Assembly: GCA_965246765.1 (NCBI GenBank)
Contig: CBDFFJ010000005.1
Coordinates: forward strand, 1,054,001-1,118,000
From: UBA1952 sp965246765
GTDB lineage: Bacteria > Bacteroidota > Bacteroidia > Chitinophagales > Chitinophagaceae
Direction: 5' to 3'
DNA: 64,000 nucleotides
How positions within the stretch are numbered: position 1 is the stretch's first letter; each line of letters opens with the position of its first letter. Position numbers and translations under genes: made by a program. Below the pieces are notes generated by a model. The model worked only from the letters and a program-made list of their open reading frames with translations. It did not search any database and was not told where the DNA came from. Shown here piece after piece: positions 42,569 to 51,485 of this stretch.

Positions 42569-42582
42569 TTTGTACAAAAATA
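42569..42582 (-). promoter_or_regulatory. Possible yefM promoter element and operator
   Basis: The 10-bp palindrome TTTGTACAAA (42569-42578) overlaps a -7-like box TATTTTTG on the minus strand (42582-42575), 10 bases before the yefM ATG. No convincing -33 box was found. Confidence 0.35.
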
Positions 42583-42621
42583 AGTACAGAAGGGTATTAT
42601 ACGGGTTAATCCCATCACAAC

Positions 42622-42656
42622 AAAAAAGCGCCACCCTTGTTCAAAAAGGTGGCGCT
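42622..42656 (-). terminator. Rho-independent terminator of the lipoprotein gene
   Basis: A 9-bp stem (AGCGCCACC at 42627-42635 and GGTGGCGCT at 42648-42656) with a 12-base loop is followed by T6 on the minus strand, 19 bases after the stop at 42676. Confidence 0.85.
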
Positions 42657-42675
42657 CCTATTATCTGAATCCGGC

Positions 42676-43164
42676 TTAGCGGTTCTCTTTATTTTCCTTT
42701 GCACCCTTCACGCCGGCCTTAATGTCGTCGCGGGTGTTCTTGTAGCCCTGCTTAACATCATGACCTACCTTGTCGGCGGCGTGGTCAATTTTAGCGCCAG
42801 CTTTTTCCGCGCCGCGGTCGCCGGATTCAGGAGCGGTGCCTGCTGCGTGGTCGCCGCTGCCGTTGGCGGAACTGCTGTTCATATTGCCAGAACCGCTGCC
42901 GCTGCTCATATTCCCTGAACCGGAGCTCATGTTACCTGAGCCACCATTCATACTCCCATCAGTATTGGTTGTAGTCGTAGTGCTGGATGTGCCGCCGTTC
43001 ATAGCGCCCATCGTGTCCATTGGCATTGGTGCTGCCGGCGGCGGGGCGGCCATCATGGCAGAATCCGTCGTAGTGGTTGTAGTTGTCTCAGTAGAGCTGT
43101 CGCCGCAGGATGCAATGGCGAGCATGGCGATAGCGGCCGTAGCCAGCAAAAATTGCTTTTTCAT
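42676..43164 (-). CDS. Low-complexity lipoprotein
   Basis: The 162-residue protein has a type-II signal peptide with lipobox (MLAIASC), then Thr/Met/Pro-rich and Gly/Ser/Asn-rich low-complexity stretches (TTTTTTT, GSGNMSSGSG twice) and a basic, helical C-terminus (GAEKAGAKIDHAADKVGHDV, GVKGAKENKENR) like CsbD/YtxH-type stress proteins. It is anchored in a membrane by its lipid. The function is unknown. Confidence 0.78.
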   Translation of the reverse strand: MKKQFLLATAAIAMLAIASCGDSSTETTTTTTTDSAMMAAPPPAAPMPMDTMGAMNGGTSSTTTTTNTDGSMNGGSGNMSSGSGNMSSGSGSGNMNSSSANGSGDHAAGTAPESGDRGAEKAGAKIDHAADKVGHDVKQGYKNTRDDIKAGVKGAKENKENR

Positions 43165-43219
43165 GTTTGGTGTTTTGGTTTTAAAAAGGATGGATAATAA
43201 AAGTAATGCCAGCTCCGGC

Positions 43220-44068
43220 TTAATGCGCCCTGAAAAACGCCGCCGTCTCTTTAATGCAAGGCTCCCAGGCATTCCCCGATTGTGCGCGGAAGTTGTGGTC
43301 GCAGCCGGGGTATAAAGAGAAAGACTCCGGTACACCCTGCTCGCGCAACAGCGTATGAAAACGCTTCGTCTGTGTCAGCCCCAGAGCACTCTCGCCCGGA
43401 AAGTGCAGCACCGCATTGTTCTCCGGATAAATGGAAATCACCGGCTGCCCGCCCCGCTTCGTAGCTACCCAATATGGCGAGATACCCTTCGCATCGCCGC
43501 TGCCGCCGGAAAGGGCCGTGTAGTCAATCATCTTGTCGTACATAGACTGCATCTGCTGGCGCTGCCAGGGCTGCAGGAATCCCGCGAAGGTATCCATCGG
43601 CATCGTAAGATCAGTGATGCCCGCCCAGTTGCCCGCCGCGCGAAGGCCTTTGCTATGCCCGTCTGTCAGGATATAGAGCATGCTCAAGATAGCGCCCGCG
43701 CTGTGACCGGCGATATACATGCGGCCCGTGCCCACGCCCCAGCCTGCCGCCTCTTTCTTAAAAAGCTTCACAGCATCGTCCACGTCCTTTAGCTGGTCGC
43801 CAATTTTAGTGCCGTCCTTCTTGGAAGCGCCTGTCTTGGCAAACCAGCCGGAATCTATCAGCCGGTGCGAGAGATTGACCACCACAAAGCCTTCTTCACA
43901 GAAGAGCTTTGCCTGCGGCTCAAAATCCTCCTTCCGGCCTACAATAAAGCCGCCGCCGTGGATGAGGAACACCACAGGCGTGGCCGTATTATACCCCTGC
44001 GGGAAGTGCACGTCCATGCTTTGGAGGGCCAGCTTCCCGTAGGAAATGTTTCTTTTTGTATCAGTCAT
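43220..44068 (-). CDS. Alpha/beta-hydrolase esterase (hormone-sensitive-lipase/BD-FAE-like)
   Basis: The 282-residue protein has the oxyanion motif VFLIHGGGFIVG, the nucleophile elbow IAGHSAGAIL and a late His (PGCDHNFRAQSG), a complete esterase triad with an Asp likely between. It lacks a signal peptide, so it is probably cytoplasmic. Substrate unknown. It is followed by the lipoprotein and preceded by mutL on the same strand. Confidence 0.87.
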   Translation of the reverse strand: MTDTKRNISYGKLALQSMDVHFPQGYNTATPVVFLIHGGGFIVGRKEDFEPQAKLFCEEGFVVVNLSHRLIDSGWFAKTGASKKDGTKIGDQLKDVDDAVKLFKKEAAGWGVGTGRMYIAGHSAGAILSMLYILTDGHSKGLRAAGNWAGITDLTMPMDTFAGFLQPWQRQQMQSMYDKMIDYTALSGGSGDAKGISPYWVATKRGGQPVISIYPENNAVLHFPGESALGLTQTKRFHTLLREQGVPESFSLYPGCDHNFRAQSGNAWEPCIKETAAFFRAH

Positions 44069-44089
44069 GATAGGGAAATGTGCCGGGTC

Positions 44090-45949
44090 TCAGCCCAGCC
44101 AGCCATCCAGCTCGTCTTTAGGAAGGATGGAAAATACTTTTTTGCCGGTTGCCGTAAACTCCGGCTGCCCGCAGGCAAACAGCTCATCAATAATCGTGCG
44201 CAGCCCTTCCTGCGTCGTAGGCGCATCCGAGTAAGCCAGCTTCTTAGACAGCGCAATCAGCAGCTGTGCCCCGCGCCCGCCGCTGCCCGCTGCGTTGTGC
44301 TTCAGGTTATTCACCACTTCCTCAATAATGTCTTTCTCACCGCCTGAAGGCAATCCCGGCGGCGTGCCCTGAATCACGAACGTCCCCGCACCGAAGGGGG
44401 AGATGTCAAAGCCGGTGCGCCGCAGGTCGGGCAAAACCTCGGCCAGCAGCGCGCCATCAACCGGCGGCAATTCCATGCTTACGGGGAAGAGGAGGCGCTG
44501 CGCGGGCGTGTCGCCGCCGGCCCATTGCGCTTCTAAGCGCTCGTACCAGATGCGCTCGCGGGCGCGGCGCAGATGGACGAGGAGGAGGCCGCTCTTTACA
44601 GTAGTAACAAGCAGCGAGCCTTGCACGGACAACACCGGCTGCCCGCCCGAAGTATTCACTTCTTCCGGCGCGGATGCTTCGGAGCTTTTCATGCTGAACG
44701 TCATTTGGGCGGGCGGTAAGGCGGCATTATGCTCCGGCCCTTGCAGGCTTTCCGGGGCGGGGGCGGTGAGGCCGCGGTAGGCATCGCGCCAGCTTTGGGC
44801 TTCGGTAGATGAGGCTATGCGGTGTGCCTGGTTGGGCGCGGTGAAGGTGTTGTAGAGATAGCCGCTCTTCGTTTCGCCTTCCTCCTTTTCTGTAACCGGA
44901 AGCTGCACCGAGGGCAGGGATTGTATTTCGGGGGCCAGCGAAAAGTCCAGCGAGGGCGAGATGTTGTATCGCGCCAGCGCGTGCTTTACCGCTGCTTGCA
45001 GGTAGGCGTACATCAGGCGGTCGTCCTCAAACTTTACCTCTTGCTTTGTGGGGTGTACGTTCACATCCACGCGGGCGGGGTCTATTTCTAAGAAAAGGAC
45101 GTAGAACGGGTACGCATCCTTCGGAATGAGCGGGCCGTATGCCGTGCTCACCGCGTGGTGCAGGTAGGGCGAGCGGATAAAGCGGTTGTTGATAAAGAAG
45201 AACTGGCTCCCCCGGCTTTTGGCCGCCGCCTCGGGCTTGCCGATGAAGCCTCTTATCCGCAGCACATCCGCCTCCTCCTCCACCGGCACAAGATTCCGCG
45301 AAGCGGAACCGCCCAATAATCCAACGATGCGCGTCTTCAGATTGCCCGGCTCCAGCCGCATTTGCGCAGCGTCGCCGTGCCAGAGGGCGAAGCCGACCTC
45401 CGGATACGCCATCGCTACGCGGGTGAATTCATCCAGAATGTGCCGCATTTCCGTCCCGTTGCTTTTCAGGAAATGCCGGCGGGCCGGTACGTTGAAGAAG
45501 AGGTTCTTCAGCATCAGGTTGGTGCCCTGCGGCGTGACGGTGGGTTCCTCGCTTTTCAGCTCGGTGCCTTCTATCACGATGCGCGTGCCTACACGCGCGT
45601 CTGCCGGACGGGTGCGCAGCTCTACCTGCGCCACGGCGGCTATGGAGGCCAGCGCCTCGCCGCGAAAGCCCATGGTGCGGATGGTAAAGAGGTCGGCTAT
45701 ATCACTGATCTTGGAGGTGGCATGGCGCTCAAAGGCCATGCGCGCGTCGGCGGGGCTCATGCCCCGGCCGTTGTCTATTACCTGAATCAGCTCCTTGCCC
45801 GCGTCGCGGAGATGCACCTGTATGTCGGTAGCGCCGGCGTCCACAGCATTCTCCAATAGCTCCTTAATGGCCGATGCGGGGCGCTGAATCACCTCGCCGG
45901 CGGCTATCTGGTTGGCTATGTGGTCGGAAAGGCGGCGGATAATGTCGGA
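44090..45949 (-). CDS. mutL: DNA mismatch repair protein MutL
   Basis: The 619-residue protein has the GHKL ATPase motifs IANQIAAGEVIQRPASAIKELLENAVDAGA split as usual, VIDNGRGMSPADARMAFERHATSKI, TMGFRGEALASIAAVAQVE and GTNLMLKNLFFNVPARRHFL, and a C-terminal domain with LSKKLAYSDAPT and LFACGQPEFTATGKKVF. It couples MutS recognition to nicking and removal. The start is a GTG (45949) that gives SDIIRRLSDHIANQI; the upstream frame is repeat-like. About 700 bp of noncoding, repeat-containing DNA lies upstream. Confidence 0.96.
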   Translation of the reverse strand, partial: SDIIRRLSDHIANQIAAGEVIQRPASAIKELLENAVDAGATDIQVHLRDAGKELIQVIDNGRGMSPADARMAFERHATSKISDIADLFTIRTMGFRGEALASIAAVAQVELRTRPADARVGTRIVIEGTELKSEEPTVTPQGTNLMLKNLFFNVPARRHFLKSNGTEMRHILDEFTRVAMAYPEVGFALWHGDAAQMRLEPGNLKTRIVGLLGGSASRNLVPVEEEADVLRIRGFIGKPEAAAKSRGSQFFFINNRFIRSPYLHHAVSTAYGPLIPKDAYPFYVLFLEIDPARVDVNVHPTKQEVKFEDDRLMYAYLQAAVKHALARYNISPSLDFSLAPEIQSLPSVQLPVTEKEEGETKSGYLYNTFTAPNQAHRIASSTEAQSWRDAYRGLTAPAPESLQGPEHNAALPPAQMTFSMKSSEASAPEEVNTSGGQPVLSVQGSLLVTTVKSGLLLVHLRRARERIWYERLEAQWAGGDTPAQRLLFPVSMELPPVDGALLAEVLPDLRRTGFDISPFGAGTFVIQGTPPGLPSGGEKDIIEEVVNNLKHNAAGSGGRGAQLLIALSKKLAYSDAPTTQEGLRTIIDELFACGQPEFTATGKKVFSILPKDELDGWLG

Positions 45950-46050
45950 CACGGGGGTAAAATTACGCCGCTTTGCAGCGGCAGGCGGCGCCATGTGGTA
46001 CTCAGCCGCCCTTCATACCAACGGCTGCCTGCGGCTATGGTCCACCGCGG

Positions 46051-46381
46051 CTTTTGAGTAGTGTCTCACTTTTGAGTAGCTGCTCGCCCAAACTTGTCAT
46101 TGTGGAAGAATCTGCGCAGCTAACGTATAGACCCTTACAGGGTGACAAGTCGCAGGTAACATTCAAACTGAGACATTACCGGCTTTTGTGGTCCCGGAAC
46201 GGGACCTTGCGCTAAGCAGCCATTCATATACAGTGAAAAGCTGCCCCTGCGGGATGACAAAAGATTGGGGAATAGCCCGTTCAAGGTCGGATTATAGCTG
46301 CTTGCTAAGGAAGAGACCTTAGAAAAGACTATTGGTATCAGCAACCTGTCATCCTGAAAGAATCTACACAATTAAGATTGG
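46051..46381. repeat. Noncoding spacer with copies of the TTGTCATnCTG-AAGAATCT repeat and small hairpins
   Basis: The 708-bp spacer from mutL to the DUF6261-like gene holds no convincing ORF. Repeat relatives stand at 46091-46113 (+), 46129-46150 (-), 46247-46270 (-) and 46345-46365 (+). The first two face each other as an imperfect inverted pair around 15 bases. GTCCCG-GAA-CGGGAC at 46191-46205 is a perfect hairpin, and CTTTTGAGTAG is repeated at 46051 and 46069. From about 46382 to 46657 I see nothing identifiable. Confidence 0.7.
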
Positions 46382-46657
46382 AGCCCCCCGCATCTGGCGA
46401 GGGCGATGAAATGGGGCAGAAAGCCCCGGCAACTTCCAGCCGATTCGTCTGCCTCCGGCAGATAATACCGATGAGATGGGCGCATATAACCTGCCATTAG
46501 CAGATGATAATGCATAAATGACAGCCAGTGTTCGTGCCATAGACTACTTACATTAAACCGGGCATTGCACATAATCTACCCCGGGCAGACAAGGTCCTTA
46601 TCATTTTTCCTACCTTTCTGCCTCATAAAGGACCGCCATTCTACAAAAAAGCCCCCC

Positions 46658-47416
46658 ATGCGCACCATCAGAGGCCTCAAAATGCTCTGGCTTCACAATG
46701 CCGAATACCTGCAATTCCTCCGCGACGTGCGGGATGCCGTGCAGTCAGCCGTGTTGCCGCCATCGCCGCCGCTGGCGGAATGCCTGGCAGATCTGGTAGC
46801 TGCCGAAGCGGCTGTGTCCGCCATTTTCGGCAGGGCCAGGGGCTCCCTGCTTACCCGCGAGCTTGAGGTGCTTGACGCGCGGCGCGATGCCGCCGTCACC
46901 GGCCTGCGCATGGTGGCCGGCGCCTACACGCGCCACCCGGCGGCCGATAAACGCGCGGCGGGAGCGCTGCTGAGCCATGTGACAGGCCTGTATGGCGGCA
47001 TTGCGGGAAAGAATTACAACGAGGAAAGCGCCGGCCTGGGCCACCTTGCCCACCGCCTTGCCGACAGGCCGGAGCTGGCTGCCGCTATTGAAACGCTGCA
47101 TCTTGGCGATTGGGTGGCGGAGCTTGCCGCCGCAAATGCCGCCTTTGACGCGAAGTATGCGGAGCGCATCAGCGCAAAGGCCGCTGCGGCCACGCCCGCC
47201 ACTATGGTGGCCCTGCGGGAACGTGCGAATAAAGCCTGGTATGCGCTGCGCGAAAATATTGCCGCCTACCACACCATCAACGGCGGCGCGGAGCCCTGGG
47301 GCAGCCTGGCGGGGCGCCTCAATGCGCTGATAGAGCAGTATGCGCAGACCCTGCGTGTGCGCAAGGGCAGAGCCGCGGCGCGTAGCGGACAGAAGGAGGG
47401 GCCGTTGCCGGAATAA
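46658..47416 (+). CDS. DUF6261-like helical protein
   Basis: The 252-residue protein is helix-rich and Ala-rich. Its blocks (IRGLKMLWLHNAEYLQFLRD, ELEVLDARRDAAVTGLRMVA, YTRHPAADKRAAGALLSHV, YGGIAGKNYNEESAGLGHLA, YHTINGGAEPWGSLAGRLNA) match a large Bacteroidota family annotated as DUF6261, for which no function is known. MRTIRGLKML is the likely start. No partner genes are evident. Confidence 0.72.
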   Translation: MRTIRGLKMLWLHNAEYLQFLRDVRDAVQSAVLPPSPPLAECLADLVAAEAAVSAIFGRARGSLLTRELEVLDARRDAAVTGLRMVAGAYTRHPAADKRAAGALLSHVTGLYGGIAGKNYNEESAGLGHLAHRLADRPELAAAIETLHLGDWVAELAAANAAFDAKYAERISAKAAAATPATMVALRERANKAWYALRENIAAYHTINGGAEPWGSLAGRLNALIEQYAQTLRVRKGRAAARSGQKEGPLPE

Positions 47417-47423
47417 GGGGGGC

Positions 47424-48380
47424 CTAATGGGAAACGTTCCGCTTCAGAATGCCGCCGGCGGCTTCCTTAATGGTGTTTGTGAACACGAAGGCTTTGGCAT
47501 CAATGCTGTGAACCAGGTTGCGCAGCCGGCGCACTTCTAAGCGTGTAATGACGGTGAATACAATGTCCACATCGGCACTTTGCTCAAAGGATTCTTTCAT
47601 AAAGCCGCGCTCGCCTTTATAGACGGTGATGCCCCGGCCCAGCTCATGCACCAGCCGGCGCTTTATCTCCTCGCTCTGCCCGGATATGATGGTGACGCCG
47701 GTGAACTCTTCCAGGCCTTCTATCACATAATCTATGGTGCGCGTGGCTATGTAATAAGTAAGGATGGCGTACAGGGCCACGTCAAAGCCTACAAATGCGG
47801 CGGCGAAGAGGAAAAGGACGGCATTGATGCCGAGGATGATCTCGGAGATGGTGAAGGAGGAGTGCCTGAGGGTGTATAGGGCAAGCACCTCAATACCGTC
47901 CAGCGCGCAGCCGCCCCTCATGCCCAGGCCAATGCCGAGGCCGAGGAAGAAGCCGCCGAAGACGGAAAGCAGGATGCGGTCAAAGGCCTGCGGCAGGTGG
48001 TGGCCGTGCAGCGCATGCTCGCTGTGGCCGCTCAGGGCGCCGGCAAGGTGCTGCGGGTCAAGCAGCTGCGGGAAGGGGAGAAACGAGAAGCACAGGGCCA
48101 GGAGTATGACGGCGACGATGCTCTTTATCACAAAAGTTTTGCTGACGGAGAAGTAGCCCATCACGATAAAGGGCAGATTGGTGGCTATGAGTATCAGCGA
48201 GAGGGTAAGATTGCTGGTATGGAGGCTCTCGTGCAGCAGCAGGGAAAGACCGGTGACGCCGCCGTCCAGGAAGCCGTTGGGCACCAGGAAGCTTTTGAGG
48301 GCAAAAGACATGAGCACCGCGCCGACTGATATATACGCGCTATCTACCAGCAAGTGCGACAGGGGATACTTTTTGGACAT
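47424..48380 (-). CDS. YitT family membrane protein (DUF161 plus DUF2179)
   Basis: The 318-residue protein has five or six membrane segments (YISVGAVLMSFALKSFLV, LSLILIATNLPFIVMGYF, SIVAVILLALCFSFLP, VLFLFAAAFVGFDVALYAIL) with the repeated YitT motif GVTGLSLLL and RGGCALDGIEVLAL, and a C-terminal cytoplasmic DUF2179 domain (EGLEEFTGVTIISGQSEEI, DVDIVFTVITRLEVRRLRNL). The transported substrate is unknown. It begins one base after the end of the HD gene, so the two are one operon. Confidence 0.9.
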   Translation of the reverse strand: MSKKYPLSHLLVDSAYISVGAVLMSFALKSFLVPNGFLDGGVTGLSLLLHESLHTSNLTLSLILIATNLPFIVMGYFSVSKTFVIKSIVAVILLALCFSFLPFPQLLDPQHLAGALSGHSEHALHGHHLPQAFDRILLSVFGGFFLGLGIGLGMRGGCALDGIEVLALYTLRHSSFTISEIILGINAVLFLFAAAFVGFDVALYAILTYYIATRTIDYVIEGLEEFTGVTIISGQSEEIKRRLVHELGRGITVYKGERGFMKESFEQSADVDIVFTVITRLEVRRLRNLVHSIDAKAFVFTNTIKEAAGGILKRNVSH

Positions 48381-48974
48381 TTAAGCTTCGTTCTTCCCGG
48401 CAAGGGCGCTCTTAATGATGGCTACGTACTGGTCTTTCCGGCCTTTGCGCGTGGCAATGGCGGTATCTGTGAAGTAATGATGCTGTTCCAGAAATTTTAC
48501 CTGCAAGGCATTCCACTCGTCTTCCGTCTGGATGATGCCATACATCTGCAATTCAGTAAAGAGCTTGTTGCCAATAGCCCAGAAGTCGTCGCGGCCCAGA
48601 TAGTCAAGGTCGGCGTCGGCAATAATGCGCTCCAGGAGGTTTTTCGGTTCCTGCGGGATGCGTGTGGCCATGATCATGCCGCAGATGCGCTCTATCTGCT
48701 CCGGCGAATAGTCGAAGCCGGGCAGGCTTTCGCGCGCAATGTCGCAGCCTATCTTTTCGTGCTCCCTGCTTTGGATCATAAAGCCGCAGTCGTGGTACAT
48801 CACCGCAGTGAGCAGCAGGGTAAGCTCCTCACCCTTTACGCCCTCAGCCTTCGCCAGGCGCTCGGCAGCGGTATAGACATCCTTTACATGCGCCACACTG
48901 TGATAGGAAAGATGCCTGGGCAGCTCCTTGCGGAGACGGCCATTAATGAACGATTTTGCCTTCTGGAACTGCAT
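48381..48974 (-). CDS. HD-domain phosphohydrolase-like protein
   Basis: The 197-residue protein has an HD superfamily metal site: the first His in LSYHSVAHVKDVYTAA, the HD pair in LTAVMYHDCGFM, a further His in QSREHEKIGCDIA and the Asp in ERIIADADLDYLGRDDF. Such enzymes hydrolyse nucleotides or phosphate esters. The start MQFQKAKSFINGRL is chosen at 48974; the frame upstream lies outside homologous length. It is directly followed by the YitT gene. Confidence 0.85.
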   Translation of the reverse strand: MQFQKAKSFINGRLRKELPRHLSYHSVAHVKDVYTAAERLAKAEGVKGEELTLLLTAVMYHDCGFMIQSREHEKIGCDIARESLPGFDYSPEQIERICGMIMATRIPQEPKNLLERIIADADLDYLGRDDFWAIGNKLFTELQMYGIIQTEDEWNALQVKFLEQHHYFTDTAIATRKGRKDQYVAIIKSALAGKNEA

Positions 48975-49117
48975 AGTAATGGGAGTAATAATTCCAACGC
49001 CGGATTGCGGGCGGTAAAATAGCCCGCTTCTCTGATAAAAAGAAAACATGGCCTGCGGGATAACCGGCGCTTACAGGCTTGCGGCTTACTTTCGCCGTCT
49101 TTCTGAAGAAGAACTGA

Positions 49118-50206
49118 ATGGAACCGTTGAGGAAGAGAAACGCCCACTTCACCAAAGACCGGATGGATGCCGGCGAGGCACTTAACCGTGCTCATTTCCT
49201 GGCCTTTGCGCCATTCGCATTTGAGGCGGCCCGCATCCTGCGCGACAGCGGTACCCTCGCGCTGCTTGACGACAGCGGCGACAATGGAGCGACTACCGAG
49301 GCGGTGGAAATGGCTACCGGCTTTTCGCCCAACGCTGCGCAGGTGCTGCTGGAGGCTGGTCTGGGCACCGGCCTGGTAGCCTGCGACGGCGCCCGCTTTT
49401 ACCTGACGATGGCCGGCCAGTATTTTTTGCAGCATGCCGCCGTGCGCGCCAACACAGACTTTATGCGGGACGTATGCCTGCCGGGCATAGGCGGTCTGAG
49501 TGACAGCCTGCGGGCGGACAGGCCCTGCGGCCTGGAGCGCTTCGGCGGCTGGAAGAATATATTTGAGGCTCTGCCACACCTGCCTCCTGCAGCCCGCAAC
49601 AGCTGGTATGCGTTCAACAACCACCACAGCGACGGCGCGTTCCGGGATGCCCTGCCCCTGGTACTGGCTGCGGCACCTAAGCGGATTTTAGACCTTGGGG
49701 GCAGCACCGGACGTTTTGCCCTGGCCGCGCTGGACCGCGACGCCGCTCTGCACGTAGGAATCGCCGAGCTGCAGCCGGACGATACCCAGCTGGAGCCGGG
49801 GGTGCCCGCCGCAATCCGGGAAGGGCGCATCACACTGCACCATCTGGACGTACTGGCCGAGGACGCAGGGCTGCCGGAAGGCTATGACGCCATCTGGATG
49901 AGCCAGTTTCTGCCCTGCTTCTCAGAAGAGCAGATAGCGGCTATTCTGTCAAAATGCAGGGTCGCGCTGCCCGAAGACGGGAGCATCTGGCTGCTGGAAA
50001 CCTTTTGGGACCGGCAGCGTCATGAGGCCGCCGCCGCCGCTTTACAGCTCACCTCCCTTTACTTTGTAAATGTCGCGACCGGCGTGAGCAGGATGTACCG
50101 GAGCGATGAGCTGCTGAAGATGATCGGGTCAGCGGGATTCACCGTGGCTTCTGAAAAAGACGGCCTTGGCCGCGGGCACACACTGATGCGGCTGCGCAGA
50201 ACCTGA
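49118..50206 (+). CDS. SAM-dependent methyltransferase with an N-terminal winged-helix-like domain
   Basis: The 362-residue protein has a helical N-terminal dimerisation/winged-helix half (EALNRAHFLAFAPFAFEAAR, TGFSPNAAQVLLEAGLGTGL) and a class-I methyltransferase half with motif I ILDLGGSTGRFALAAL, an acidic post-I segment GIAELQPDD, YDAIWMSQFLPCFSEEQ and the late strand SIWLLETFWDRQ. This is the layout of small-molecule O-methyltransferases. It lies 22 bases before the FAD oxidoreductase; the pair could modify an aromatic pigment or polyketide. Confidence 0.82.
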   Translation: MEPLRKRNAHFTKDRMDAGEALNRAHFLAFAPFAFEAARILRDSGTLALLDDSGDNGATTEAVEMATGFSPNAAQVLLEAGLGTGLVACDGARFYLTMAGQYFLQHAAVRANTDFMRDVCLPGIGGLSDSLRADRPCGLERFGGWKNIFEALPHLPPAARNSWYAFNNHHSDGAFRDALPLVLAAAPKRILDLGGSTGRFALAALDRDAALHVGIAELQPDDTQLEPGVPAAIREGRITLHHLDVLAEDAGLPEGYDAIWMSQFLPCFSEEQIAAILSKCRVALPEDGSIWLLETFWDRQRHEAAAAALQLTSLYFVNVATGVSRMYRSDELLKMIGSAGFTVASEKDGLGRGHTLMRLRRT

Positions 50207-50228
50207 CCACAAGCCTAATACCAACCGA

Positions 50229-51485
50229 ATGCAAACAATACATAAAGAAGTTGACGTACTCGTAATAGGCGCAGGCCCGGCGGGGTCTATTGCGGCAGCC
50301 ATTCTGCATAAGAACGGGCTGAAGGCTCAGATCATTGAAAAGCTGCGCTTTCCGCGCTTTGTGATCGGTGAAAGCCTGTTGCCCCGCTGCATGGAAGCAC
50401 TTGATGAGGCCGGTCTGCTGGACGCGGTAAAGGCCAAGGGCTTTCAGCAGAAGAACGGCGCCAAGTTCGTGTGGGGCGATCAGCTCTGCGATTTTTCCTT
50501 TGAGCAGCAGCACACCAGGGGCTGGGCCTGGACCTGGCAGGTACAGCGGGCCGAGTTTGACAAAGCACTCGCAGACTCCTGCGAGGCCCGCGGAATTCCC
50601 GTCCATTACGAAACCGAGGTGACGGACGTGCAGATACATGAAGACGGCTCGTCCACGACGACGGTAAAACGTAAGGACGGCACGACGGAAGCGATAAATG
50701 CCCGCTTTATCGTGGACGGCTCCGGCTACGGCCGTGTGCTTCCCACCTTGTTCGGCCTCAATAAGCCGAGCACGCAGTACACGCGGCGCGCGCTGTTCTG
50801 CCACCTGCAGGATCCGCACCGCCTGGAGGTGACCGAGCCGGACAGGATCATCATCATCGTACACAACCTGAAGACCTGGATCTGGGTTATTCCTTTCTCA
50901 GACGGCACTACCTCGGTGGGTTACGTGGGAAGCCCTGAGTTTTTTGAGGGCTATCCCGGCAATGTCACAGAGCAGTTTCTGGCCATGCTCCGGGCAGAGC
51001 CTTCGCTGGCAGAGCGCTTCCGCGACCCGCAGATGGTATGGGATGAGCCCCGCTTCCTGCAGGGATGGAGCGCCTCCTCCGAAAAATTCTACGGGAAGGG
51101 TTATGTGCTTACCGGTAACGTGACGGAATTTCTGGATCCTGTATTCTCCTCTGGTGTCACGCTTGCCAGTGTATCATCGCAGACCGCTGCCAACCTGGTA
51201 GTGAAGCATCTGAGGGGTGAGCAGGTGGATTGGGAAGGCGACTATATGAAGTTTATGGAGACAGGCGTGGGCGTTTTCCGCACGTTTGTAAATGGCTGGT
51301 ACGACGGCACCCTCTTCAAAATTTTCTTCGCCAATCAGCGCGACCAGAAGCTGATGAACCAGATATGCTCGGTGCTTGCCGGCTACGTATGGGATACCAG
51401 CAATCCCTTCGTAAAGAACTCGGAGCGCACCGTGCGGAATCTTGCGAATTTCCTGGAAGCGACCGGCGCGGGGTCTGTCGCCTAA
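50229..51485 (+). CDS. FAD-dependent oxidoreductase of the tryptophan-halogenase/geranylgeranyl-reductase group
   Basis: The 418-residue flavoprotein has the dinucleotide-binding GxGxxG (VLVIGAGPAGSIAAAIL), the FAD-binding FPRFVIGESLLPRCMEAL and GNVTEFLDPVFSSGVTLAS, and WVIPFSDGTTSVGYVG. The halogenase WxWxIP block is represented by WIWVIPF, which some true halogenases and many non-halogenating monooxygenases share. Relatives accompany methyltransferases in flexirubin-type pigment clusters of Bacteroidota, but the rest of such a cluster is not here. The stop overlaps that of the lipid kinase. Confidence 0.83.
   Translation: MQTIHKEVDVLVIGAGPAGSIAAAILHKNGLKAQIIEKLRFPRFVIGESLLPRCMEALDEAGLLDAVKAKGFQQKNGAKFVWGDQLCDFSFEQQHTRGWAWTWQVQRAEFDKALADSCEARGIPVHYETEVTDVQIHEDGSSTTTVKRKDGTTEAINARFIVDGSGYGRVLPTLFGLNKPSTQYTRRALFCHLQDPHRLEVTEPDRIIIIVHNLKTWIWVIPFSDGTTSVGYVGSPEFFEGYPGNVTEQFLAMLRAEPSLAERFRDPQMVWDEPRFLQGWSASSEKFYGKGYVLTGNVTEFLDPVFSSGVTLASVSSQTAANLVVKHLRGEQVDWEGDYMKFMETGVGVFRTFVNGWYDGTLFKIFFANQRDQKLMNQICSVLAGYVWDTSNPFVKNSERTVRNLANFLEATGAGSVA

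Noticed and set aside
46372..46572. 66-residue minus-strand ORF in the spacer upstream of mutL
   Set aside because: No family resemblance, no promoter or ribosome site, and composition like the surrounding noncoding DNA.
50229..51485. Calling the flavoprotein a tryptophan halogenase
   Set aside because: Family resemblance is clear, but the characteristic Lys and the WxWxIP block cannot be confirmed by eye as those of a true halogenase.
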